NCBI GenBank assembly: GCA_005223075.1
Contig: NJBO01000018.1
Coordinates: forward strand, 1-35,871
Length of the DNA: 35,871 nucleotides
Source of the DNA: a candidate division TA06 bacterium B3_TA06
Lineage (GTDB): Bacteria > Hydrothermota > Tepidihabitantia > B3-TA06
Reading direction: 5' to 3'
The notes under the pieces were generated by a model, which had not been told where the DNA came from, did not search any database, and saw nothing but the letters and a program-made list of their open reading frames with translations. The translations under genes were made by a program, and so were the position numbers. Of this stretch, positions 14,978-22,637 are shown in pieces; position 1 is the first letter of the stretch; every line of letters starts with the position of its first letter.

Positions 14978-16719
14978 GGGGGGAGGCGGCGTACCTGGAG
15001 ACGATAGTAGTTCTCGCCCTTGACGCAGCATACGTAGCCCGCGTACCGGCCGTCGGGCGAGAAGAAAACGTGCTTGAGCCAGTGTTCGTTTGAAGACATA
15101 AGGGTAATCGCCTCGACGCTACCGTCGCAGGAGCGGAGCCTGGGCGAAGGCCTGTCCCGAACCTCATCCCCAGGTGCCCAATCGACATCCTCATACACCA
15201 GCACCCACTCATCGCCAGGAACGAACCGGAAAGGGGCGGCAGACTGGTATTGGGGTATGTTGACGCAGGATTTCTTGGATTTCAGCAACGACGGATCTGA
15301 AAGCACCTCTGTCGGGATAAGGATATGATCAAAAGGGGGCAGACGTTTGCTTAACCACATGCGCAGACGCAAGAAGCGCTTGTGATTCCGCAGCACCAGC
15401 CAGCGTTTGTCGGGCGAGAGCTCCCAGTCCATCTCCCAGCCCGGTTTTTTGAACCTGCGCAGCTCGGATATCTCGCGAGGTGGTGATTGCAGGTCGGACA
15501 CCGCCGGGAGCTGAACGTAGTTTTCGGGCAAGTCCAGGTCAGGAAACCCCCAGCCACGACGCGGAGAAATGAATAGCGCTTTGCCGGAGGGAGAGAGGAA
15601 AGACTCAGTTGAAGGGTCGTAGGCGTCATCGTACACGTTGGTGGGGATAAGAAGTTCCGCATACGTGGAGTCATCCAACTCAAGATCGTGAACGAGCACC
15701 TGTCGGGATTCTATCTGGTAAGATCGCAAGGGGATCAACTTATGTTTGGCTAGCTCGTAAAGGAATTTGATTTCGGTAAATCTGGTAAGTCTATTGAGAA
15801 ATAAAAGAATACGAAAACGTTTGTAGAAGATATATTGAAATTCGCCAGAAGAAACAACCCGGTCCTGTTCGACAATATAGCAATAGGAAGCGGTAAATTC
15901 AGCTATTGAATCAATCTCCTCGTAAAGCAGCCGGCAGTCGGCAGTGATCCTTACTCGCAGGCTAAGGTTAAGATCCTCAAGCTCAGGAGCCGGTATCCTG
16001 GCGACAACACGCATATCCCGCAGGTCAACCGCCAGGATTTCGTTCGAAGAGAGGTTAATTCTACCAAAAGAAACAATCCCTTTTTCAAGAATATTGTAAC
16101 CGTAACCGGTGAAGAGAAGAAGGTAGGGCTGTTCTACCCGCAGGATAAACCCTTGCACCGCGGCGACGGTTCGCGGCTTGGAAGAGTGCACGTCCACCAC
16201 GTAGAATAGCTCCATGCGGTCAGCCAGCATATTGTTGAACTGGAATTCGGGCAAAGTGCCTGAAACGTTAATCATCTCCACATTCCCTACGTGCACCATC
16301 CGGCTGGTATCGCCTAAAGGCAAGGGGAATAGTATCCACCCCGGATGAAGCTGGTTTGAAAGACGATAACTGGCATTTATGTTTAAATCGAGAGAGTAAA
16401 CCTCGTATGTGTTGCCGAACGCTCGATACGGAGGCTCTCCGCCTGGAATGTTCAGAACGAGCGTATCGCAGGAGCGAGGATTTGCCAGAGGGTAGCGTCG
16501 CAGCATAACCCCCCAGTTGATCGAATCAACCCCGACAAAGGTAGCGACGTAGAGCAGGCTATCTGTGAACCCCAGGATGCTTGACCACTCCCTGTATCTG
16601 CCGGGAAGAGACAAAACAAGCGGCAGTTCAGCCTGCTCAGGGGCTTCTGATTTGGGACATCCCACAACTAAGGCCAAACTGAGATACAAAAAGACTGCTG
16701 CCCAGCTTCTTATCTTCAT
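14974..16719 (-). CDS. Large lipoprotein of a tandem three-gene family, copy 1
   Basis: The 581-residue protein has a signal peptide with lipobox VVGC (lipidated Cys21) and a Ser/Pro-rich start. A long beta-rich body follows, with recurring SPDKRWLVL (C-terminal third) and FFSPDGRYAGY near residue 557, patterns typical of TolB/WD40-like beta-propeller blades. No catalytic motif is visible. The C-terminus YYRLQVRRLPP recurs in both paralogues. Its closest relative in the window is copy 3, very similar over about residues 400-520. The stop codon TAA is itself part of the downstream GTGTTACGGG repeat. No Shine-Dalgarno is present and the promoter is 5 nt from the ATG. The function is unknown. 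Confidence 0.82.
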   Translation of the reverse strand: MKIRSWAAVFLYLSLALVVGCPKSEAPEQAELPLVLSLPGRYREWSSILGFTDSLLYVATFVGVDSINWGVMLRRYPLANPRSCDTLVLNIPGGEPPYRAFGNTYEVYSLDLNINASYRLSNQLHPGWILFPLPLGDTSRMVHVGNVEMINVSGTLPEFQFNNMLADRMELFYVVDVHSSKPRTVAAVQGFILRVEQPYLLLFTGYGYNILEKGIVSFGRINLSSNEILAVDLRDMRVVARIPAPELEDLNLSLRVRITADCRLLYEEIDSIAEFTASYCYIVEQDRVVSSGEFQYIFYKRFRILLFLNRLTRFTEIKFLYELAKHKLIPLRSYQIESRQVLVHDLELDDSTYAELLIPTNVYDDAYDPSTESFLSPSGKALFISPRRGWGFPDLDLPENYVQLPAVSDLQSPPREISELRRFKKPGWEMDWELSPDKRWLVLRNHKRFLRLRMWLSKRLPPFDHILIPTEVLSDPSLLKSKKSCVNIPQYQSAAPFRFVPGDEWVLVYEDVDWAPGDEVRDRPSPRLRSCDGSVEAITLMSSNEHWLKHVFFSPDGRYAGYVCCVKGENYYRLQVRRLPP

Positions 16720-16724
16720 GGGTT

Positions 16725-16752
16725 ATTTTAATTAGGAAACAAAGGTTGTCAA
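16725..16752 (-). promoter_or_regulatory. Leaderless-type promoter of lipoprotein copy 1
   Basis: Minus strand TTGACA (16752-16747), 16-nt spacer and TAAAAT (16730-16725), 5 nt before the ATG. Spacer and upstream sequence are nearly the same as for copy 2. Confidence 0.7.
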
Positions 16753-17106
16753 CTCCTCAAAGGAGTCTTAAGCAACGACCGAGTGGTTGCACTCCACAGA
16801 ACGATTCCCCCTCCCAGGTGGACAGCGTGCCCCTTGGGGCGCCAATTTTACTGCGCCCCATAGGGTAGGGGGATAAAGGGGGAGGGGGAAGCAATAAGAC
16901 ACAGGCCGTTCAGTCAAGTTGAACTGCAGAGATATTGAGATTAGAAGATTTGAAGATGCGAAGATTAAAAGATTGAAGATTAGATTGTGAGCGCGGGTTT
17001 AGTATGCCCCCGTCGGGTGTTCCAACCCGCGGAGAATGGGAATGGCGGACTGGAAAGAGGCGGGAAATTGAGAATGCCCCGCAGGGGTGCGGGGGTGTTA
17101 CGGGTG
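16753..17106. other. Intergenic region between lipoprotein copies 1 and 2
   Basis: No gene seen. From the left it holds a stretch duplicated at 18671-18775 (CTTAAGCAACGACCGAGTGG and onward) and an imperfect CCCCCTCC/GGAGGGGG hairpin (16807-16893). A GAAGATT-type low-complexity tract (16937-16987), a GCGGGTT/AACCCGC inverted repeat (about 16993-17033) and a GTGTTACGGG tract (17095-17115) follow. The tract supplies the stop codon of copy 2. Confidence 0.6.
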
Positions 17107-18636
17107 TTACGGGGGCAATTGGCGAACCTGCAGGCGGTAGAAGTTCTCTCCCTCCAATCGGCAGATGTAACCTAAATGCTTTCCGTCGGGCGAGAAAAAG
17201 GGCCGATGGAAATCTTCTTCGTTTGAGGTGAGAAGCGGGATAATCCGTCTGTCCCTGGAAGGATCGGCGATTCCTACGAGAAAAGGAGAGTCATCGTACT
17301 TATTAATCAGCCCCCAATCTTCTCGCGGGAAAAAGAAGATGCTTCCTTCAAATGCTTGTACCTTAAAGAAAGACCTAGGTTTGAATGCCTTGGGATCAGT
17401 CAAAACCTCAATGGGGGCAAAGATAACTCTACCGGTATCGCGAATGTTCCGGGTAAAGTAATGCAATACGATCCATCTCCTCTCAGGCGAGAGCCACCAG
17501 TCGGTTAACCTTCCTCGAACGCCTGCCTTCTTGAGCCAGGTTACTTCGTATGGCGGGCTTTCGAGGTCCGAAACACCAGGCCCGGGGAAGAAGGGTCTCA
17601 AGAATCCATAGAACCCCGGCGAGTGACACCCCCATCCACCGGACGGTTGAAGGAAAAGCGCTTTGCCGTCAGGGGTATTGAAAGTAAAGGTTGAAGGTTC
17701 GAGATCGCCCCGGTTGATTTCCACCAGGCTGTTAAGAGGAACAAGCATCTGGCGGTGAGCGCTGTCGCCGGATTCCAGCTGCCATTCTGTAATCTCAAGA
17801 CGCTGATATGCGTAGAAAGAAGAATCCCATTCAAGCTCGACATCTCGGAAATCCTGATGACAGTAGAGCAGACGGTTATCTGACGTAAGTCTTGCCCCCC
17901 AGCTATCACCGGCAAGCGGCTGGCTGACCACCTCCTCTTTCTGTAGCAGATCAATTACGACTAACCTGCTGTTTGACGAGTATTCTTTAATGTAACCTAT
18001 ATTCGTAGCGCTTGCATGATAGCCATATCCGGTAAGAACAAGCAGGTAAGGATACTCATAACCCAAAACCGTTCCTTCAATTGCCGCTGTGGTCTTGAGG
18101 TCAGGCGCATGAATATCGACCACGTAGAAGAGTTCATCGTACTTACGTAGATGGTGTTCGAAGAAACCCCGCGCCAGTGGAGGTGAACCGATGCTCCATA
18201 TGTGTCCAAAACGCAGCATATTGGACGTGTCGCCAAGAGGTAGACGTGAGAAGACCAGCCCTTGCCTTGCCATAGGGTAGGGATACATTTCGGTCACATC
18301 GAAGCCTGCATGGAAGTAGTTTTGTATAAAGGTAGGATCGGACGGCGTGTAAGTGATACGGAAAGGAAGAATTAAACTGTCACTTGGAATGGCTTGGGAA
18401 AAAGGAACTCGTCGAACCGTGATTTGATAAGTTGAGTCTGGAAGAAGGGTATACCTGAGCATACAAACGAGGCTGTCGGTGAGAACAAAGTCGTAGTCAT
18501 CGCTCCAACAGGTATAGACGGACAACGGAATGGAAAGCACAAGCGGCAGCTCAACCTGCTCATGAGGCTTGCGGCAATTCGGAAGAAAACCAAGGTTGAG
18601 AAACACGAGAGTTACAAACCAACTTCTTATCCTCAT
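17107..18636 (-). CDS. Large lipoprotein of a tandem three-gene family, copy 2
   Basis: With the ATG at 18636 the protein has 509 residues. A frame starting at 18660 would begin inside the promoter spacer and is rejected. The signal sequence MRIRSWFVTLVFL leads to Cys21, but the lipobox reads LPNC, with an unusual Asn before Cys. The start ELPLVLSIP, a LPLGDTSNMLRFGHI block, a WWLSPERRWIVL blade motif, FFSPDGKHLGYICRLEGENFYRLQVRQLPP-like C-terminal text (here split) and the last ten residues match the paralogues. A beta-propeller-like fold is likely; there are no enzyme motifs. The function is unknown. The promoter ends 6 nt before the ATG. Confidence 0.82.
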   Translation of the reverse strand: MRIRSWFVTLVFLNLGFLPNCRKPHEQVELPLVLSIPLSVYTCWSDDYDFVLTDSLVCMLRYTLLPDSTYQITVRRVPFSQAIPSDSLILPFRITYTPSDPTFIQNYFHAGFDVTEMYPYPMARQGLVFSRLPLGDTSNMLRFGHIWSIGSPPLARGFFEHHLRKYDELFYVVDIHAPDLKTTAAIEGTVLGYEYPYLLVLTGYGYHASATNIGYIKEYSSNSRLVVIDLLQKEEVVSQPLAGDSWGARLTSDNRLLYCHQDFRDVELEWDSSFYAYQRLEITEWQLESGDSAHRQMLVPLNSLVEINRGDLEPSTFTFNTPDGKALFLQPSGGWGCHSPGFYGFLRPFFPGPGVSDLESPPYEVTWLKKAGVRGRLTDWWLSPERRWIVLHYFTRNIRDTGRVIFAPIEVLTDPKAFKPRSFFKVQAFEGSIFFFPREDWGLINKYDDSPFLVGIADPSRDRRIIPLLTSNEEDFHRPFFSPDGKHLGYICRLEGENFYRLQVRQLPP

Positions 18637-18642
18637 ACACCT

Positions 18643-18670
18643 ATTGTAACAAGGAAACAAAGGTTGTCAA
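18643..18670 (-). promoter_or_regulatory. Leaderless-type promoter of lipoprotein copy 2
   Basis: Minus strand TTGACA (18670-18665), 16-nt spacer and TACAAT (18648-18643), 6 nt before the ATG at 18636. Confidence 0.72.
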
Positions 18671-18930
18671 CTCCTCGAATGAGTCTTAAGCAACGACCGA
18701 GTGGTTGCACCCCATAGAACGATTCCCCCTCCTTGGTGGAGGTGGATAAAGGGGGAGGGGGAAGCAATAAGACACAGGCTGGAGTACCCGACAGGGGCAC
18801 GCTGAGCCTGTGCTACCTATTCGACGAACAGCGCGGAGTCAAGGTTTTTCACCTTCAACAAATACCCCTGAGTGCATTTCATGATTTTAAAGAAAGTCCC
18901 CGAGTTGTCAAAGATGGTGTGTTACGGGTG
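18671..18930. other. Intergenic region between lipoprotein copies 2 and 3
   Basis: No gene seen. It repeats the sequence found upstream of copy 1, with a CCCCCTCC/GGAGGGGG hairpin (about 18724-18762). It then has a stretch beside the end of copy 3 that matches 14933-14977 beside copy 1, ending in a GTGTTACGGG tract (18918-18937) that supplies the stop codon of copy 3. The duplications therefore included flanking DNA. Confidence 0.6.
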
Positions 18931-20541
18931 TTACGGGGGCAATTGGCGAACCTGCAGGCGGTAGTAGTTCTCTCCCTCCAATCGGCAGATGTAGCCTACG
19001 TAGCCTCCGTCAGGCGAGAAAAAGGCCTCCTGGAAGTCTGTCTCATTTGACGAAAGCAAGGGAATTGGAGGATTGCCTTGACCGCAGGCGTAAAGAAGTG
19101 GAACCGCACCTGGACGGTTCCCCGTAAGAACCCAATCCTCGCCGGGTGCGAACCGGAACGGGGCGGCAGACTCGTACTGGGGTATATGAACATAGGATTT
19201 CACCGACTCCAGCAACGACGGATCGGCAAGCACCTCCACAGGGATAAGGATGTGATCATAGGGGGGCAGACGTTTGCTTAGCCACTTGCGCAAGCGGGAG
19301 AACTGCTTGTAATAGTCCAGCACCAGCCAGCGTTTGTCGGGCGAGAGTTCCCAGTTCATCTCCCAGCCCGGTTTTTTGAACCTGCGCAGCTCGGAGAGTT
19401 CGCGGGGAGGATTTGTAAGGTCTGAAACCGCCGGAACCTGAACTAACCATGGGTTGTATTCGAACATGTGAAATCCCCAGCCTTGCGGCTCGGAGATGAA
19501 TATAGCCCTGCCCTTATTATCAAGACATCTTTCGGTAGAAGGACTAAACGCAAAGAAAGGGAGGAGGAGTTCGCTGCGTGATACATCTCCGGAGTCAATG
19601 TCCCAGATGAACACGGGTCTGCGCTCCAGCATGTAGTATCGCAACACCTGGGAATTGATCAAGAATCTATACCAGGCAGAAGTCCAGACCTCTTCTTCGG
19701 AAACCAGCTTATCGATCCCTGGGAAATAACGCCAGCATTCAGGCCACTCAACCGTCTCGGTGTAAAGCAGCTTGTGGTCAGGGGTCAGGCAGGCTCGATA
19801 CCATATCTCCCATGCGTCGTTTTCAAGCGTTACCGGCAAACGTCCCATCTCGTGCATGTCTCGCATATCTATGAGGATAAGTTCGCAGCCTTGAACGTAT
19901 CTTGGGGTAGGGTTCACTTCCCCGTAGCTCTGCTCGGTGTAACCGTAACCTGACAGCAAAAGGAGGTACGGGTCGACAAAGTCCACAACCTCTCCTTCGA
20001 CGCAGGCGACCGTTCGGGGGATTGCGGAGTGCATGTCTATTATATAGAAATGCTCCCAACGGCTGCGCAAGGTGCTCTGGAAGGACTCTTGAGAGACGTA
20101 ATCCTGAACGAACGATATTACTTCACCCCGATGAAGCATATTCGAGGTATCCCCAAGCGGCACCGGGAAAAGCTTCCAGCCTCGATGCGGCAGGCGTTCA
20201 AAGTAGCGATCCGAGGCGTATAATTTGACCTCAAACCGCAAGCCGGGATAGAAAAACCAGTCCGAGGAGTCCTTGCAGGGACAAGGAAAAACCTGTGTGT
20301 CGCAGATGCCTGAATTTGCCAGCCAGAACCGGCGAAGCATAAGTCCAAACTCTTCGTTGTCCGTTTGAACCAATCGAACACCATAAAGCAGACTATCAGT
20401 GAGGTCGAAGTATTCGTTGAACCCGCCGTCCACAGAGATGGAAAGTACAAGCGGCAGGCTGGTCTCTTGCTTGGAGGAACGACCGCAACTTGCAAGACAG
20501 ATTAAGATAAAACTCAAGGCGCATGCTCTACCCTCTCGCAT
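18931..20541 (-). CDS. Large lipoprotein of a tandem three-gene family, copy 3
   Basis: A 536-residue protein with a signal peptide and classic lipobox LASC (Cys19). It shares with the other two copies the post-signal LPLVLSI, the LPHRGWKLFPVPLGDTSNML-type block, the DMHSAIPRT strand, a SPDKRWLVL blade and the C-terminus YYRLQVRQLPP. Over roughly residues 370-470 it is nearly identical to copy 1 (FKKPGWEM, SPDKRWLVL, KRLPPYDHILIP), whereas the N-terminal halves differ widely, suggesting recombination or gene conversion. The gene starts 6 nt after its -10 box, and the -35 box contains the stop codon of the upstream gene. The function is unknown. Confidence 0.82.
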   Translation of the reverse strand: MREGRACALSFILICLASCGRSSKQETSLPLVLSISVDGGFNEYFDLTDSLLYGVRLVQTDNEEFGLMLRRFWLANSGICDTQVFPCPCKDSSDWFFYPGLRFEVKLYASDRYFERLPHRGWKLFPVPLGDTSNMLHRGEVISFVQDYVSQESFQSTLRSRWEHFYIIDMHSAIPRTVACVEGEVVDFVDPYLLLLSGYGYTEQSYGEVNPTPRYVQGCELILIDMRDMHEMGRLPVTLENDAWEIWYRACLTPDHKLLYTETVEWPECWRYFPGIDKLVSEEEVWTSAWYRFLINSQVLRYYMLERRPVFIWDIDSGDVSRSELLLPFFAFSPSTERCLDNKGRAIFISEPQGWGFHMFEYNPWLVQVPAVSDLTNPPRELSELRRFKKPGWEMNWELSPDKRWLVLDYYKQFSRLRKWLSKRLPPYDHILIPVEVLADPSLLESVKSYVHIPQYESAAPFRFAPGEDWVLTGNRPGAVPLLYACGQGNPPIPLLSSNETDFQEAFFSPDGGYVGYICRLEGENYYRLQVRQLPP

Positions 20542-20547
20542 ACGTAG

Positions 20548-20575
20548 ATAATAGTCGAAAGTAAACCTTTGTCAA
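20548..20575 (-). promoter_or_regulatory. Leaderless-type promoter of lipoprotein copy 3
   Basis: Minus strand TTGACA (20575-20570), 16-nt spacer and TATTAT (20553-20548), 6 nt before the ATG. The TGA inside TTGACA is the stop codon of the preceding gene. Confidence 0.72.
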
Positions 20576-21423
20576 TGCGAAAACCGTATCCTCCTCCTCT
20601 TTGCCTCCTCGAAGAATTTGCCTATTTGAGATTGACGAGGATTCTGATAAGCTTGCCGAACGTATATCTCACAATACCCAGGTATGTACTTGTGATTGGT
20701 GTTCTTTATCTCCTCGGCGATAGCTTTACACTTCCTGTAGAGCCAATCTTCTCTGCCTTTCTGTTCCTTAATCTTATCACAGATTACTTCCAGTTCGTAT
20801 CTGCAGAGTTTAGTGTTCAATTTGCGCATCATGGTCTCGGAAGGATCCTCAAAAGTAGTAACCTTTTTTTCGCGACTCGCCGCGTTCTTATGACATAGAC
20901 CACTCCCACCCTGGAAACGCAGATTATAATATGCGTACTTGCTCCCTACACGCATCTCGTATACCTCGTGCATGATCCCTGCACGTATAACGGCAAGTGC
21001 CGCACAGTACCCGGAGATGTAAATCTTCGGGTTGCGAATCATTCCGTTTGCTGTGGCAAACTTCAGATCATTTGTTTCGTTTGTGATGCGGTAGTCCCCA
21101 CTCGATATACATAGATGATTTTCCCATTCCCTGAAGCTTGAGTTAAGGTGCTTCAGAGGATAAACAACTACCTTTTTGCCGTTTTCCGTTTTTGTCGGAT
21201 TGGTCCAGTCGTCGGGGTTTGGTTGCCCTTTGTATGAGAGGGGGAAATCTGCCTTCACATCCCTCTCGTCAACAGGACAAGGGTCGCTGGGGTTGGGGGA
21301 TGCTCCAACTAGCCTCATAGCCAGCCATGTCCTGGCTCTGGTGATGTGATCGTTATAAACACATTTCCCATATTTGCTTGTCCCCGTGAAATGACCGTCA
21401 TATCCGTTTATGTTAGTACCCAT
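20572..21423 (-). CDS. Unrecognised cysteine-containing protein
   Basis: I do not recognise this 283-residue protein. It has no signal peptide or membrane segment. Cysteines are scattered (residues near 20, 49, 104, 138, 176, 207, 214, 230 and 249). The C-terminal 80 residues are strongly basic and helical (IKEQKGREDWLYRKCKAIAEE; ending RRRIRFSH). A GIMHEVYEM segment resembles but does not match an HExxH zinc motif. The ATG is well supported by AAAGGAGAG. Its base and codon use look more AT-rich than the lipoprotein genes, and it is flanked by hairpin and 11-bp repeats, so recent acquisition is possible. No conserved neighbour helps to guess its role. Confidence 0.7.
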   Translation of the reverse strand: MGTNINGYDGHFTGTSKYGKCVYNDHITRARTWLAMRLVGASPNPSDPCPVDERDVKADFPLSYKGQPNPDDWTNPTKTENGKKVVVYPLKHLNSSFREWENHLCISSGDYRITNETNDLKFATANGMIRNPKIYISGYCAALAVIRAGIMHEVYEMRVGSKYAYYNLRFQGGSGLCHKNAASREKKVTTFEDPSETMMRKLNTKLCRYELEVICDKIKEQKGREDWLYRKCKAIAEEIKNTNHKYIPGYCEIYVRQAYQNPRQSQIGKFFEEAKRRRIRFSH

Positions 21424-21498
21424 CTTCTCTCCTTTGTGAATTTACCAACCAGTGTAAGCTCCCTTTCTGAAGAACACCATTGAAACCTGACGAACTGA

Positions 21499-21536
21499 CA
21501 CCCCACGTCTTCACTTCGTGAAGCCGCGGGGACCCC
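21499..21536. repeat. CCCC...GGGGACCCC hairpin, copy 1
   Basis: CACCCCACG, then a core palindrome CTTCAC-TTC-GTGAAG, then CGCGGGGACCCC. The outer arms recur at 25225, 26087 and 33812 with different cores. Confidence 0.8.
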
Positions 21537-21540
21537 GGAA

Positions 21541-21658
21541 CTTTGTCCCACTTTTGTCCAACTTTTGTCTACCTTTTGTCCAGCTTAGGCATTGAACCCT
21601 GTCCAACTTTTGGGTAGCTTTTGACCACCTTTTGACCAACTTTTGACCAGCTTTTTTG
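21541..21658. repeat. Phased 11-bp repeats (ACTTTTGTCCA type)
   Basis: Eight imperfect units of ACTTTTGTCCA or GCTTTTGACCA. The G of each TTTTG falls at 21545, 21556, 21567 and 21578, then at 21612, 21623, 21634 and 21645, exactly 11 bp apart within each block. T-tracts phased near the helical repeat suggest intrinsically curved DNA. It lies about 50-165 bp upstream of the nfnAB promoter. Confidence 0.85.
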
Positions 21659-21705
21659 TGACGAGTGCGATGTAAGGCTGACGGGTTCGTGGGGTGCTTT
21701 TCTGA

Positions 21706-21734
21706 TTGACACAGCATTCCAAACCCCGTATAAT
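21706..21734 (+). promoter_or_regulatory. nfnAB promoter
   Basis: Consensus TTGACA (21706-21711), 17-nt spacer and TATAAT (21729-21734). A leader of about 30 nt with AAGGAGG precedes the ATG. Confidence 0.85.
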
Positions 21735-21770
21735 CACGAACTTTGAAATTGAACCCCCCAAGGAGGCTGG

Positions 21771-22637
21771 ATGTTCCGTATCGTTGAGCGCCAACGCGTA
21801 AATCCCGAGGTAAACCGTTTTGTAATCGAGGCTTCCATCATTGCCCAAAAGCGAGAGCCCGGACAGTTCGTTGTATTTCGGTTGCATGAGAAGGGTGAAC
21901 GCATCCCCATCACTATCGCCGACGCGGACGCGCAAGCGGGAACCATCACCGTCTACGTGCAGGAGCTGGGTAAGACTACATTCGAGATGGGGCGAATGAA
22001 TGCCGGTGACGAGATAGCCGACGTAATTGGGCCACTGGGTAATCCTACACCCATCGAAAAACTTGACGGCGAGGTGTTCGCCATCGCTGGCGGCGTAGGC
22101 TCAGCCGAAGTCCTGCCCATCGCCCGCAAGCACAAGGAAGCTGGCAACAAGGTGATCGCCATTCTCGGTTATCGCTCGAAGGATATCGTGATCCTGGAAG
22201 AGGAGTTCCGCTCCTTTGCAGACGAGGTCTACGTCACCACCGACGACGGCTCCTACGGCCGCGAGGGGTTCGTGACCACCGAGCTTGCCGACCATCTGGA
22301 AAAAGGTCGTCCCATCGCCGAGATCATCGCTGTAGGCCCTGCCATCATGATGAAGGCGGTCTGCGATTTGACCCGCCACTATAACATAAAGACGATGGTC
22401 TCGCTCAACTCAATCATGATAGATGCCACCGGCATGTGCGGGGTTTGCCGGGTAGAGGTCGGCGGTGAGACCCGCTACGCCTGCGTGCACGGACCGGAGT
22501 TCGACGGCCACAAGGTGAACTTCGATCTGCTCTTAAAACGTCTGGCCTCCTTCAAGGAAGAAGAAAAGATCTCGCTCGAACGCTACCAGGCCGCGGTTGG
22601 AGATGAGCATACCCCTTGGGGGGCACAAGATGCCTGA
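21771..22637 (+). CDS. nfnA: NADH-dependent ferredoxin:NADP+ oxidoreductase, small subunit (NfnA/SudB-like)
   Basis: The 288-residue protein has an N-terminal FAD-binding barrel (about 1-95), a NAD(P)-binding domain (GGVGSAEVLP, 107-116) and a C-terminal [2Fe-2S] site with D218, C223, C226 and C238 (IDATGMCGVC). The Asp plus three Cys pattern is the one described for NfnA of electron-bifurcating Nfn transhydrogenases. The same protein type is also annotated as sulfide dehydrogenase SudB. The product pairs with NfnB, encoded directly downstream with an 8-nt overlap. The complex exchanges electrons between NADH, NADPH and ferredoxin. The ATG has AAGGAGG and a consensus promoter. Confidence 0.92.
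   Translation: MFRIVERQRVNPEVNRFVIEASIIAQKREPGQFVVFRLHEKGERIPITIADADAQAGTITVYVQELGKTTFEMGRMNAGDEIADVIGPLGNPTPIEKLDGEVFAIAGGVGSAEVLPIARKHKEAGNKVIAILGYRSKDIVILEEEFRSFADEVYVTTDDGSYGREGFVTTELADHLEKGRPIAEIIAVGPAIMMKAVCDLTRHYNIKTMVSLNSIMIDATGMCGVCRVEVGGETRYACVHGPEFDGHKVNFDLLLKRLASFKEEEKISLERYQAAVGDEHTPWGAQDA

Noticed and set aside
20572-21423. HExxH zinc metalloprotease
   Set aside because: The segment GIMHEVYEM has HE but lacks the second His at the required spacing.
21541-21658. CRISPR array
   Set aside because: Units are only 11 bp and contiguous, without spacers, and no cas genes are present.
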